From Daldinia sp. FL1419 (lineage: Eukaryota > Ascomycota > Sordariomycetes > Xylariales > Hypoxylaceae), in contig MU623380.1 in NCBI GenBank assembly GCA_025201765.1, positions 1-64,000 on the forward strand: 64,000 nt of DNA, given 5' to 3'. The translations under genes and the position numbers were made by a program. Shown here piece after piece: positions 45,166-58,233 of the stretch (the first letter of the stretch is position 1; each line of letters begins with the position of its first letter). The notes under the pieces are model-generated. The model made no database searches, was not told the origin of the DNA, and saw nothing but the letters and a program-made list of their open reading frames with translations.

Positions 45166-46446
45166 GGAATGTGATGATGATGGGTTTAACCGAGTAAAGC
45201 CTATGTGAGGTATATGACGTTCTTCCCTAGAAAAGCGATCGAGCTTGGTGGGTGGCGATCAGGTAGATGGAGGCTCATACGTCCGTATATAATAATAGCG
45301 TAGCGTAATCAGCCCTAATAGATTGTAGCTTCGCGGCCGAGCAAGACGGGTTCCAATGTATCTTCCCAACTCTATTCCCTTTCTATAATCTCCCTCGCAC
45401 TATTTCCTTTATCTAAATCTCATCTCAAGTGTTTGCTTGCGTGCGGGGATCTGGGATTCATTCGACAAACCGGAGGTGATCAAATATCGAAGCCGAGGCC
45501 GATCAGCTTCCCGGGGCTTACGGCGGCGTTGAATCGGCGAAATTGCTAGATGCCGAGTAGGGGTTGTTGATTTTCTTCCAGCCTAGGATAGATTCTTAGT
45601 ACTAGAAATACGGGCAATGGATATTATCTGGGTTGAGTACCGGTAGGTTGGTAGGTTACTTATTAGTCTAAGTTGGTAGTTTAACAGTTTGAGTGTTGAG
45701 CGAAGATACCTAACCTGGTGGGGTTGATCAGGTAACCTAGGTACCTAACTAGTGTCTAAGACCCTTGATGCTTATCTCGGTAAACGATCGCCCTGTCCTG
45801 CCGCCGTTACAGGAGGTATGTATTGTACCACTTGTATTCAGCAGAGTAACTACCTATTCCCTTTTCTTCTACATAGTTAAGGTTCTTTCGCATGTTTAAC
45901 GATTTAGGTTAACTTAGCAACTTCAAAATGTTCTCATTGGATCTAATAGACGTAAGATGTATTACTATTGTCTTGCATAGGTACCTATTGGTTGCATAAG
46001 TACCTACCTAGGTTAGGTTACACTATAAAAATATTAACGCATACGGATCCGTAAATGCGTGCACTTCTATAAAAGCCCCATTTCTCAACACCCTCAAGGG
46101 GTAATCAAGCCATCACCAAGCCTGGGCTCAACAACACGGGACGGCACAACTCTTCAAAAAATTATCCTGGCCGCATCTTACGCCGCATGCATTGTGATGC
46201 GATAGCAATCGCCATTATGTAAGTGGCATAAAAGTGCCTAAGTGCGTATACTCTCATAACGTACTAAAATCTACGGCCCATTGCGCAATCCCTCACTTCA
46301 CAATAAATATAATAATACGAATACGCGCAAATAGGTATATTACGCAAAGGGACAATCATATCATCGTCGTTCTCAATTTTTTGATACCTAGGTAGCTATC
46401 TCATCTTCTATATCGTTTCCCTGGCATCCTCACATCCTCTTATTAA
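45166..46446. other. Spacer, no gene seen
   Basis: About 1.3 kb with many TACCTAGGTACC-type motifs (about 45729-45750, 45978-46016 and 46385-46396). No supported frame was found. Confidence 0.45.
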
Positions 46447-49400
46447 CTACCTCTCCTCAAAGTCCGATGGCTTTAATAGCTGGTTATCTAACAGTTTACC
46501 CATATCGGTCTTGCTGATGCTCTCACAATTTCTTCTGATTCTTGTATGAAGAATCCTAAAAAATGCCACTGGACTATTTTGCAATCCGGATTCTCCGCCA
46601 ACCCTGCCCATGCTGTCTTTGGCTATGAATCCGTCGGCGGTAATCTCTTCCCCTTCACCAGGCGTATCGTAACTAATGCCTAAGAACCGGCATGCGTCTA
46701 CGTATTGCTCATACGAGCCAAAGTAGAGTTGTCCCGCAAATAGGTTCAGTTCGGTAATGAGTCTTTGAGGTATTTCGCGTGATGCCAATCTCTCGGGTAC
46801 CGTGTACAAGTCCAACCCGTCGAGCTTGCAGTAGCCCAGATTCGCTCGAGGTGCGTATAGGTGTAAGGAGACAGCGTTGGACTTTTGGATCTTAGGAAGC
46901 AAGCCATTTGCCTCGAAGGGACTAATAACCATCATGTGCTTAGCGGGCGTACACGCGGGGTCCTTGCCACTCGGAGGCGCGCCCGTCAAGATCCATTGAA
47001 TAGCACGCTGATATGAATCAAAGCGATCTGAATTGCCGCGTCTTTTGATAGCGTCTGCGAAGTCCTTCGAGACAAGGAGACCAGGACGGAACTGAGATAC
47101 GTCGAAGCGTTTGCCGGCCGAAGTATCTCGTAATGCTACGAATGCAGGCATGTATCCGTTAGATCCTGGGATGATGGTACCAGAGGCAACGAATGCCTGG
47201 ATATCATCGTGAATTATATGAACTGCCGGATTTGCTGGTGGAGGTCTCTGGTCTTGTCTTTCCTGCTCAATCTCTGGTGACAGTTCGCGCTCTTCCTCTT
47301 CTTGAAGCGCTGCTGAGTTTAGCTTCAGGTTTTTGAACTCATTACAGCGCTGGGTAATCGCATCCGCGACGTCGGTATTCGAAGTTTGTGCGGCTGCAAC
47401 TGCGTTGCTACTAGCACTAGGTCGATACCTGAACTCCAAGGTTTTCGCCTCTTCCTCTAGGTATCTCTCGGCTAAGGACCTGTTGAGACTGATTCCGGTA
47501 CCTGAACGAGCTTCCGCCCATATGCCATTATGCTGTTCGTTGCGCCGACCTTGATTTGCCCACAACGCCATGCTCCTATGTATGTCTTTCCAGGTCTCTC
47601 CGATTGACCAATCTAAAATGTCCAACACTGTGATGTCCTGGTCGGTAGGTAGCCTAATATCGTCTCTGTGTGCTCGTATTTTCCCCTGAATTTCATCAGG
47701 GACACAGAATACTACCGACTGTCCCTGTCCTAGCATTCTCATCCGCATGCAAGCTAATATCTGTTAGCGTTTGAGATACTAGAGTTAAGACGACGCATTA
47801 GCTTGACTCACCTTGTACTAACCGGTCTTTCGTTAGATTTGCTCCTAACGTGACGGCTGCTCGGTAATCTTTCGGTAACTTTAGATCAGTTCCTCTCGTG
47901 TGCTATAATTAGAGTCAGTAATCGTTTTTTATCTTTGAGCAATATCCCCCAGTTCAGTCGATAGTCAGTGGCATCGTAAAGGACAGAAGAAAAGAAGGGT
48001 TAGGGATCATAGTTACTACGTACAGCTTCGTCTAGGAAAACGACACACACGTCTAGTTGTGATAAGAAGGGTGACGTATGGAGAGGCTCAAAATGACCCT
48101 TACGATCTAGGACACATATTTCATCGTGGCTATCAGCGAAGATAGCTGCTTGAATAGATTGAGCGTCCTTGGACGTCTTGTCTAGCCAAGCTTTCGCAAC
48201 CCCAAAGTTGTCAAGCTCAAGTATCTGGGCTCCCACGTCCAGTATTACTCGTGTTGGCGGATCAAGCTTTGTAATGATGTTCAATAATACTTCAGCGACC
48301 GAGTTTTCGCTTTCCTGGCGCGGTGGTAGAAGCGCCACCGAGTTCTCCGAACGGAGCAAATTCTCCAAGACCAATGCGTTCGTGTGTTTCTGGGCCTCCA
48401 GGTCTAGTTGTTCGACCTTGGGTGGTAGTACCTGGCGAGAGTCGTTTGTGCCGCTGAAGCCAGTCGTTGGGTGAGTTTTGATCTCGCCAATGTCCCAACC
48501 CGACGCAGAAAGCCTATGTGAGAATTCTTTCATTTCCTTGGGGAAAACAATGTGCGCTAAGAAGTAATCTATGACGCTTTTGGCATACTGGAAAGACTCG
48601 AATAGGGATTGGATACATTCTACATCCTCGAGATTGATGCCGATCAAGGTTCTCAGAGAATCAGGTAGATTCTCTGCATCCTTTACCCAAATCCCAAACT
48701 CTTGGTCGGCCTGGTCGGAGTCTAGGAGGTGCCTGAATGTTTGTAGCAGGTCTTCATAGTCGAGCCCCCCATAGTAATAACTTAGAGATGTAAGGATAAT
48801 GACCACGTCTGGGTGGCTAAATTCGGACCGCGGTGAGGGGCTATCTTTAGCCCTATATGGTACCGCGAGTTTGGTGTTAGGTTGTCTACTAGGATCGAGG
48901 CCGTAGTCAACTCTCCACCGTTTATGCCCAAAGGTGAAACCAAGTATGCCTCCGGCTATGAGGCCCCGCAATAGGAGCAAAGTCTGGCTTGCGCCCGCCC
49001 AGAATCCGTTAAGACTGGGGTCTTCGACAAGTTCGATATCGATAGCAGTAGGTTCGACTTCCGTGATATATCTCATTATTGCTTCGCGGATATGCTCCTG
49101 TTGTCTTGTGATGGGGAACCCGCTGATACCTGTTGTGCAGATGTGGTCTGTAACCGAAGAGAGAACCTGGCCGGCAACCTTCAACCCGAAAAAGCGAGTT
49201 GTTGGGAAACATCCAGGGTGCTTAGAATGAACTTCTAGTGTTGTAGAGAGATCGATAGGAACTTCTTTTAACACGACTTCTCTAACTATGTCGAGCACCT
49301 GGTGTATGCATACCCATCTTTCGGGGCTGTATTCGGTTGGACGTTGAGTTCCCATGGTGTAGACTAACTCGAACTTAACGCTAAAGTTCTCGTCGCTTTC

Positions 49401-52400
49401 GTCAACAATATCGCGGGTATTCGTGTCGAGGTACTCCTGATTTTGTACGAGAGCGCGGCTAATCGTCTCCTTTCCTGTAAGGATACACTCGATACCCATA
49501 AGCTTAAAGGATAGGATTTGTTCGGGTTGAACTAAGAATATACCCCCGATATTCCTACATTCTTCGAACATATTTTTCATCGTGCACGCCTCAAAATGGC
49601 CAACCTTGATGGCGCGAGAGAATGGCATGTGGTAGATTCGCCGGTCCAGTAAGCCACCAAGCTTAGAAACTAGCATTTGATACATCTGTTTTGATTGTGG
49701 CTTTCCAACAATTACTCGAACTAAACGAGAACCATCTGCGAGAGCTGTTGAGACCATAGGTACGATGACAGAGGACTTCCCTTCGCCCATATTTAATTGC
49801 ATGACCGCATTTTTACCCCCTTCAGGGTCCCTCATGTTCTTTGCAATTTGTTCCTGGACTGGGCGGATCATAAGGTCGCCCTCAATTTCTATGAGAAGAG
49901 ATTCTGGCTGATCTCGTGGCTGCCAGTTCGTATGGCCAGGATTTCGCAACTCATTTATCAGGGCAGAACGACTATGCACCGCTCTCATCATACGACTCGC
50001 CCGCTGTAATCGGGTAATAGCTACCCCATAATGAACTATACAGCTTCTCCAGTCTTCAGGCAACTTCTGCCATTTACTTCGACAAAGGTACCCCAAGAAG
50101 AAGCTCGGCGACAGTCTAGGCCATTGGTATGTCGAAGCCAAGTTAGCCCGTAATGTGCTCCGATCAGATTCGACGGCTTGCTTCATCTCCTCATAAATTT
50201 CACCAACAATAGCTTGGCAGTTATCGTAATGACGACTCAAAGATTTCTTAGTCTCTCGTATATCCTTCGTCAAACAGTATTCTTGTCTCCATCCCTGTAG
50301 TGACTGTGTACTGCTTCTAAGCTCTGATACGTAACGTCTCTCGTACACAGATTGCGCTTGTTCGTCTAATCTGGACAACAAAACGGGGAGCTGCAGTTCT
50401 TCATTGGTACCACTATCAATTGGCGATATGTCTTGTTTCATATCGTCGACACTAGATAGTAGCGTAATTGGGGCTTGTGAACTGAATATTTCGTCATTGC
50501 TAATAAATCCGGATTTCCTCGTGTGATCCCATGTAGGATGAGAATAAAATATTTGAGTACTGACCGGAGTAATATCCTGAGGAATCTGGCGATTAATCTG
50601 GTTGAGATAGTTCTTAAGCAGATAGTTATGGAAGCGTGGCCTGAAAATTCCCAACGCTTTGCTCATGGCTTCATCGGGGTTTATATAATACCACCATTCT
50701 ACGAAGCCTGTTTTGGAAGGGCGAGTTGGATGTTCGCACGGCCATTGAGCTTCTAGTTTGGAACAAAAATCTCCAATTGCCTGGTTCTTTTTGTGCCGAA
50801 ATACCTGGGACTTCCTATTGTCGAAAGCGTGGTCACTCTCCCTTGGATTCCTTGTGAGATTGGCTTCTGGACTTAACCAATAAGAGAGGCATGCCTCACC
50901 AATAGCTTTGCTTAGAAGTGACCCAGGGATATAGAAGCCTAGGGAGGGTTGAAAATTATCGACTGCAGGTAGAGTAATAGCAGTCATTTCCGAGACAAGA
51001 AAAAACGACGCCAAAACCTGAAGAATCGTCATGTCGATGTTACCGGAAAACGAAAGGGTTGAAAGCCAGAGCATAACCTGGAATTTATCACGTCCAAGTT
51101 CTCTATTCCTCAATGACTCGTGTATTTGGACCCAGTATTTGGCGACCTTGCCAGCTGATTCCAGAAGTAATCCGGAATCATAAATTGGCTGAGCTTCCCA
51201 GGGTAAACGGCTGATTGGTATAGGCCCTTTGACTTCATACTCAGAAAGGAAGTCCCAAATATGTTCCCCTAGATCTTTTTGAATACCCTTGTGTAAGCTA
51301 AAACGTTCTCTGAAGATGATTGTTGACATGATGAGAGCCTGACGCGCTTTCTCAGAGCATTGGCCCCTATCTCTGGATGGGTAAATTTTATCCAAACTTG
51401 TAGTGTGGTCCTCGGCGCCAAAGCCCGACACACGGAATATAGATGAGCGAATAACATCGCGCCGCAAGAGACTTTCTTCAACCTGATGTAAATCTGGCGG
51501 GTTGATGTAGGAACTTGGGTGGAAAAATTCCAACATATTGGCTTGGCTAAATATTGAGCGTATAGTTTGGTAAAATCCATTATGTTGGGCTAAGAAACCG
51601 AGTCGCGGATCCCATGTCACAGTCTGCATTACCCTTTCGTTGGCCGGGTAGTAACGCCGCCCTGGAGTAAGTAGGGCAATTTCTTTTAGCAAATCCAGGT
51701 TTTCCTCTGTGAGCTGTGTGAAGGAACGCACTGCGGCAGACTTCAAGATGGATAGCGCTTCCTCCGTCCCTGTTTTCCTCGTCAGGGGATCCGGTATGGG
51801 GAAAGACGTGAGCGCATGGAGGTAGGATAGAAGCAACCGGGCCTGTAGACTTCCATTGTTAACGAGTCGACCGATTAACTCGTCAACCTCGTAAGCATAA
51901 ATCTTTGTAGAAGAGTCCTTGTCAATATTAACATGTGTATGTTGGTTATTCTTGCAAAATTGCACGGTTCCATTCGGAATTAGGACTTTGCGTCGAACCT
52001 TGCTGTCGTCACCTTTTAGCACAAGTTTACTTGCGAGTCCAACCAAAGTTCCGATTTCCTGATTCTCGTCTATTGACATTCCGCGGAACTGCCGAGAATA
52101 TATTGAGGTTTCCCCCTGCTTCAACTCAAACCCCAATTTCAACCTGGGAAGTTCGATATCCAAAGACTGTTTCTGTAAGGTTATATGCATCCAAGTAAGT
52201 TCCTCGAGATTTTTCAAGCTGGTATCAAATAGCCTTTTTGCTGCGGAACCGCTGGTATTGACAAGAAAAGCATTGTCTTTAGAAAGCCTCCAACTGTGGT
52301 TTCCGATTTTCGAACGTTCTAGTCTCCAGTTGTCCCTGGAATGTGTCCACGGCAGATCTTGGGGGCAGAACTCGACGTAATCACCAGCCTTATTGTACCA

Positions 52401-55400
52401 ATGAACGAAGTTATTAACGAGCATTATTGGAAATGAGCCCTGAAGGATATTTCGAGGGACTAGTTCAAGCGTTTCATCATTATTCACTGCTCGAATAAGG
52501 AGGGCCTTACCCGGTTCATCCAGGTCGAAGTCTAGACTGTGTCCATTGAACGTCCTCTTTGAACTAAAACGCATTCCAGGAACCGGACTGGGGACAACTT
52601 CCAGAGTCGACCTCCCAAATAAGATGGAATACATAGGGTTTTGCTCATATCCTCGAGGTAGTCGACCAAGGGGAGAGCCATTGACAAGGAGTTCGCCCGT
52701 TAGTAAACTGAAATGCACATATAAAGTACCGTTTTTATAATTAGGCGTTGATTCATAAATAGCCCAATGGTGATATGGGCTCTTTTGGATTGTCCATTTT
52801 CCGACTGCGGGAAACGCGGACCAAGTCTTCCGAAGAGCCTCGTCTAATGGGCTGCTGCTACTCTTTATTTTCTGTGCAAGAATATCAAATGCTCGATACG
52901 AAAGCCGCTCCCATCTTCGGTAGATGATAGAAACCCAACTGTCCGCTTTCTGAGGAATGCAGTTGAGTCCTTCGTTGATCACAATACTGCACCGCATCAT
53001 GGCACAGGCCGAATCGGACTTGGCCAAAACTTTGTGAAGATGATGTTCTTCGACGTTGAAAGTATCCGCACAGATCAATGCTATTTTGACGAGTCGCTTT
53101 CGCAGTTCATCTTTTGTATCATCATCCGTAGCCTTTTGGATTTTGACTTCTAAATCATGAATCCATCCCGAAGTAATCTTGCGAATATCGGCTAAATACT
53201 CGAGACACTTATCCATATCACTCTCACAGGGTGTTAACGAGAGTAGGCGCCTGGCAATGGCAACGAAAATGCTATGTGCTTGGAAAGACTGCCAATTGTC
53301 CCTGACTCTGAGAAGTGCCTTATCCAAGTTATCTAGTAATGCGCGAGAAAATTGCGTATCGGCCAAAATCTTATGACTCTGCCTTAACACATTGTGTCCA
53401 TCGCGAGGACCGACTTGGAATATGCATTGTGAGATGACTAAAGTAGTCTCTTCCTTCTTGAAGTCTACGCTTGGTGACGCAAGCTGTAACAAGATATTTT
53501 GCCACTGAAGTAGAAACCCCAAGGGAATAGATGTAAGTGCCTTATACTCTTCTAGAGAAAGATTGAGAGGACAGGTTGATTGGGTGGCTATGGCATTATT
53601 CGGTGGCGGACCATCGGGTTTTAACGGAACGCGATGAATAAATGGTTGTATTGGCGACGTCCTGTCTGTTGGCTGTTTTGGTATCAAGTACGTACATAAC
53701 TCAGCCATATCGTCTGTATGCGTAAACGGAGCAAGGAAAATACGCTTCGAACTGTCATAGTATCTCCAGCTTAGACCATTTTCAAGACAGACATCGTTAG
53801 GGGTCTTGGTAACGATAGATTGCATACGGCGATGGGTTCCCTCGTGGGGTTTGACACCAGACAATAGCTTTATCCGTTGATTGTGGTAGGAGGCGTGGAA
53901 ATACTGGAGTAAATAGCGATCTAAATAATAATGTGCGACTGGTTCTCCCTCTTCTGAATTCTGTTTTAGTACTTCTGAGAGAATGAATATCGTGGTGTCA
54001 CGCCATTGGCCAAACGAACAAGGAACCCGAAGTTCAAATACAGTCGATTTCTCTTGAAGCGAATTCTTGGGTAACGGCCACTCATGTATTTGTATTTGCA
54101 TGCCTTGCAGCCGCCGAGGAATACTACACTTCTTACAGCGCTTAATGCAGCGCTCACGGTGCTCGCCCGTCCATGAATCGACGATCGTGATAGTTTCGTG
54201 TTCAAGCTCCCGGTACTCCTGATCTAGACTTCTGTACTGGTCTTTTTTCTGCTCGAATTCTTCCTGCTTAGCTCTCCTATCCTTGGTTGCTGTGTCGATG
54301 ATGGAATCCCGCAGAGCCTTATGTAAAGGGGATTCATCAAAAAAACGGACAGAAAGGCACGTTCTACTACCGAAGTTATTGAGTTCCTTGTAAGATAAAC
54401 TGGCCTTGGAGGTGCGGTCCTTTAAATATTCTTCGATATCATGGAGCCTCGACATATGCTCTTTTGTTGGTAGATTTAGATTCCCCCAAATATCTAGAGG
54501 AATCCCAGGCTTATAATCCTTTAGTAATTGGCAATTCGATATCGCTGACTTGTCGGATGCAACCCAGAGTTCGAGTATACTAAGAATCATAACAGAGCAT
54601 AGCTCAGGATTACCTTCGTAACATGGTAAAGCGATCTTGTGATAACCCTCAATTAATTGCCTCAGGACTCCACACGACTCGGGATACCCTTGGTTGGCTA
54701 CTAGCCATCCTTTGATGCCCGAAGCTACCCAGGACTCAAATGATGCTAGCTCATACATTACGTACGTGTCCTTCGAAGATAGTGGTAATGGAGGCGGGTC
54801 AGTACCGTAGCTCTTACGAGGGCAGCTTAGTTGGACGCTTGGGCGATGATTATCTCCCCCGCGACTTTCTATACTGTGGATGAAATCCACAAGTCTCGGG
54901 AGCGACATGTGAGTATCCTTCTCGAAATCAAGACCTCGAAGCCCCCCTAAGCAACTACCAACTCGAGCTCCTTCTTGGATTTGCGACCATCGGTTCTGGA
55001 GTGGTAGGCTTGTTTTTAATAGAGTAGACTGTATGATCTTGGCAATAGATTCAGGAATAGGTCCGACAATCTTCTGGAATCGTCTGGATATCTTAGCACT
55101 CATAGCTACCAGAAGGTCACTTGTGATGCTTTCTTGTCGTTGTGCCAGGACTTGGGTCATAAAGTATACCATAAACGTTTTGAACGTATCATTGTGGGAA
55201 CTAGTTGATCGCGTGAATAGAAGTTGCAAAACAACACGAATAAGTAGCCACAAAGCCGACCTATGCCACGGCAGTTCAGCGTCTTCCCAAAAAACTTCTT
55301 CGCGAGTATTCTTCCATATTTTCTTGGTCTCTACTTGACTTCCCATGGAAAGCAAGAATGCCGAGAAGAGCTCGGTGATTATCTTCGGATGCGTAGTATC

Positions 55401-56065
55401 CCGATTTTCATCATGCATCCTGTTGTTTTTCTTGACCTGGGGTTGGGTTCCAGGAGCTGATTGGTGTGTCATTTTGGCTAGGGTGCAGGCTACCGGATCT
55501 TGGAATTCACGCGATTGGAAAATAGATAGTGGAATAGACACTGCTATGCCAGGGAAAACACGGCGCAGCCTTCCTTCTGTCGAAAAGACAGCCTCGTTAC
55601 AAGGAGAAAGTTCAAACATCTCGACATGGACAGAAGTATCCAATCTCGAGAACATGATACCACAATTCTGAGCTTCAATATGACACGCGACTGTTCCGCC
55701 TACACGATAATCATCAGCTTGCGTATATTTTAGTACTAGAGCGTAAACTTACGGTCCTGATTAAGTAGTTTAAAGGCTTCAAGGAGCCCTTTATCGCCTG
55801 CTAACGACCCACCCCCGGCGGACCTATGGTTATGATGTAGATGCTTCATCATAGAAATCGCCAAAGTCACGACAGACGCCTCATCTCCTTGTATATGTTC
55901 TCTAAAGTCGCGAAGAGCTTCAGTGACTATTCCTAGTAACGCCTCATTGCCCACCCCATCATCATCACTGTGAGGCAACTGTGGTGGAAGGAACACATGG
56001 TTAATAATGTAATTATATTCAGTAGCAGATAGCCCGTTGAGCTTTCTTTGCAGCGCGCAAGCCAT
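46447..56065 (-). CDS. Giant DUF6606-DUF3638-DUF3645 protein, SecA/SF2-like ATPase motifs
   Basis: Four exons (56065-55753, 55699-48024, 47902-47812, 47753-46447) join in phase to about 3,128 residues. The start at 56065 has a stronger context (AAAATGG) than the ATG two codons upstream. The N-terminus (NYIINHVFLPPQLPHSDD, then HIEAQNCG and FELSPCNEAVFSTEGRLRR) matches DUF6606. GEGKSSVIVP (about 2076) is the DUF3638 P-loop and VDESDE is at about 2203. FGHKRWRVDYG to LTSLSYYYGGLDYED is DUF3645 (about 2350-2430). GFSGTND lies at about 2518. DEAH (2661-2664) is completed across intron 2 and runs into TRGTDLKLP, then QACMRMRMLGQGQ. The middle 1,900 residues are helical with no known fold that I can name. 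The family is widespread in fungi; its biochemical role is not established to my knowledge. Confidence 0.9.
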
Positions 56066-57638
56066 TTTCATGAATAATCAAGTCGAATAACTAGTGAGGA
56101 TGCCAAAGTGAGAGAAAGACAACAAGGGGAGATGGAGAGTTTGGCTGAATATTTTGGAGATGGGAAAAGAATATTTGAAATAGAGGCGTTATAACCAAGT
56201 GGGTTGAAATTAAAAGGGTGGCGCGGATGTTGGCCTCAGAATGACCGTTTGTATGTGTAAATAATTATTGATAAAGTCTTGATATGCCATCCAATGGAAC
56301 CAGAAGGTGTGGTTACCTAGAGCTGTATGAGACTCCAACACATTAAGGAAATATTATCCATATGCCTTGCGCGTATTTGTTCGGAAGGTTGCATGGCGGT
56401 CTGTGAAAGGTGACAATTGGTATTTATTGGTTTAGGGGGGCACCTCCATCTCTAAGGAGGTACCTAATACAAGGCTTTCTTAAGTAGCAGGTTCAAGGTA
56501 CACTACGATGTCCAGTCCATTAGGTAGGTACCTATTCTTACCTTTTCGGGTAATTATCTTCTAGGAATCGCGTAGAGGTAGTTGATATATCAGCACATCA
56601 CTCCAATAGAATATCTATAACCAACCCCCCCCTTCGTTGATTTCAGGTAGGCAGGGAGGATAGGTACCTAACCACATAAAAGGCCGGCTTAGGTCGTATG
56701 TAACCAGTACGCTCGCAGGTAGCAACTTGTATGGCGTTTGTGGCTTTATGCCTGATCGCTTTTAATAAGTGATTTGGGTACCAACTAATGATAACAAGGC
56801 TGACCTTGATATGCTGTAATATTTTATCTGTAATACTTTCCCAAGCAACTCTTTCTATTTCTACCCGGTCTCTATCGTTTCCACATTAGACGGGGTGTTG
56901 ACTGTACTGATTAGTTCCACGTGTACTAGCATAATGTACCTATAGTGCCTATGTCACAACCGGCGGAGGACATGAGTTAGATAGGTATTTACCTGGTAAG
57001 AACTTAATTATGCCTAGCTATAATACGAGTGATTATCAATTTTATGGGCTTGTTGTTTGTAAAAACGCAGGTGATATATCATATTTGGATTTGGATTATG
57101 TCTACTAACTAGGTTAGATACTGAGATGTGCTTCATCAATATGATTAAAATATAACAAACAGTAACTGCCTTGTCTCGCAAATAAGGCCGTACAGTTACT
57201 TGAGCCAATATCGTCCTTTTTTTTTTTGGCATTAATAATATAGCAACGACATCATGGCTTAGAACTCTTACCTTTTTGTACATTAAAGTGCCTATTTAAT
57301 GAATTCCACGAGATGGCTAGGCCAATTCCACGTAATTTTGTCTTTTCGAGGCTTCTGTACGTAGGTACCTACGTAGGTACCTTCATATGGACGTCCATGT
57401 ATCATTGAGGCCAATAGCCACATGAGGTTGCAGATGTACCGTAGGTAAGAAGTAAGTGTAGAAAGCGCAGGGGATGGGATCCGTTTATCTGACAAGAGGG
57501 TACTTCGGTACTCGGTATGATTAAATTTGATTGGACAATGGGTCCTTGTCTTGAATCTGTTCTTGTCCGTGCTTGTCCTGATCAACGTCCGCACTAGCCC
57601 CACTTACTAAACTAAATAATATCATCAACCTCTCAGCC
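56066..57638. other. Spacer upstream of the giant gene
   Basis: No supported gene was found. The stretch is AT-rich with GTAGGTACCTACGTAGGTACC-type motifs at about 57358-57382 and 56522-56534. A minus frame of 103 codons (57292-57603) has no domain. Confidence 0.45.
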
Positions 57639-58062
57639 GGTCCCGAATTTTAATGGCGCGGTCTTGGCATTTCAACTCCTTTAGAATATATAACAGTTCT
57701 ACAACCAAAACAATAATATAAAAAATTATAAAAATTATGATTTTATTCGTAAAAAGCTTCTTTACATATCTGTAATTTTAGATTTTTAGTTGCTATAAAG
57801 ACGCGTTCATAATCTTAGTTTAAATATAAGGTGTTAAAACAGGTTTCAAGGATTATACTATTACTCAACACAATTCAATAGAATCTAAAGATATGAAAAT
57901 AATAAAAACATGAATAAATAAATAATTCAAAATAGAACCTATTAGTTATTTTTCTTGAATTTTTAGGATTTTATTTATATTTATTATACTAAATTGAATA
58001 TGTTGTTTCTTTAGCAATTTTGGGGGTAAAATGCCAAGACCGCGCCATTAAAATTCGGGGCC
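57639..58062. mobile_element. MITE-like element with 31-bp perfect terminal inverted repeats
   Basis: The left repeat at 57642-57672 begins CCCGAATTTTAATGGCGCGG. It is the exact reverse complement of 58029-58059. With one mismatch the pairing extends to 57639 and 58062 (GGTCCCG versus GGCCCCG). The 356-bp interior is very AT-rich and has no coding frame, so the element is non-autonomous. The GC-rich ends contrast sharply with the interior. No clear target-site duplication is visible (flanks TCTCAGCC and TACTGCCT). It sits about 170 bp upstream of the next start codon. Confidence 0.8.
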
Positions 58063-58233
58063 TACTGCCTCTCCACTTACGCCTGCACGCGACCTATTTC
58101 CATCGACGCGATCCATCTGATAATCTGGAATCACTCGTTAATTGCGATTATTCTTGTTGAACTGGTGAATGCACTATATCGGCCTTTGAATATAGGTCAA
58201 CCATAATTCCCTATTTGTCTAGCATACAACTTC

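Noticed and set aside
57673..58028. AT-rich core considered as nuclear-inserted mitochondrial DNA
   Set aside because: The perfect inverted ends fit a transposon better, and no mitochondrial gene text was recognised.
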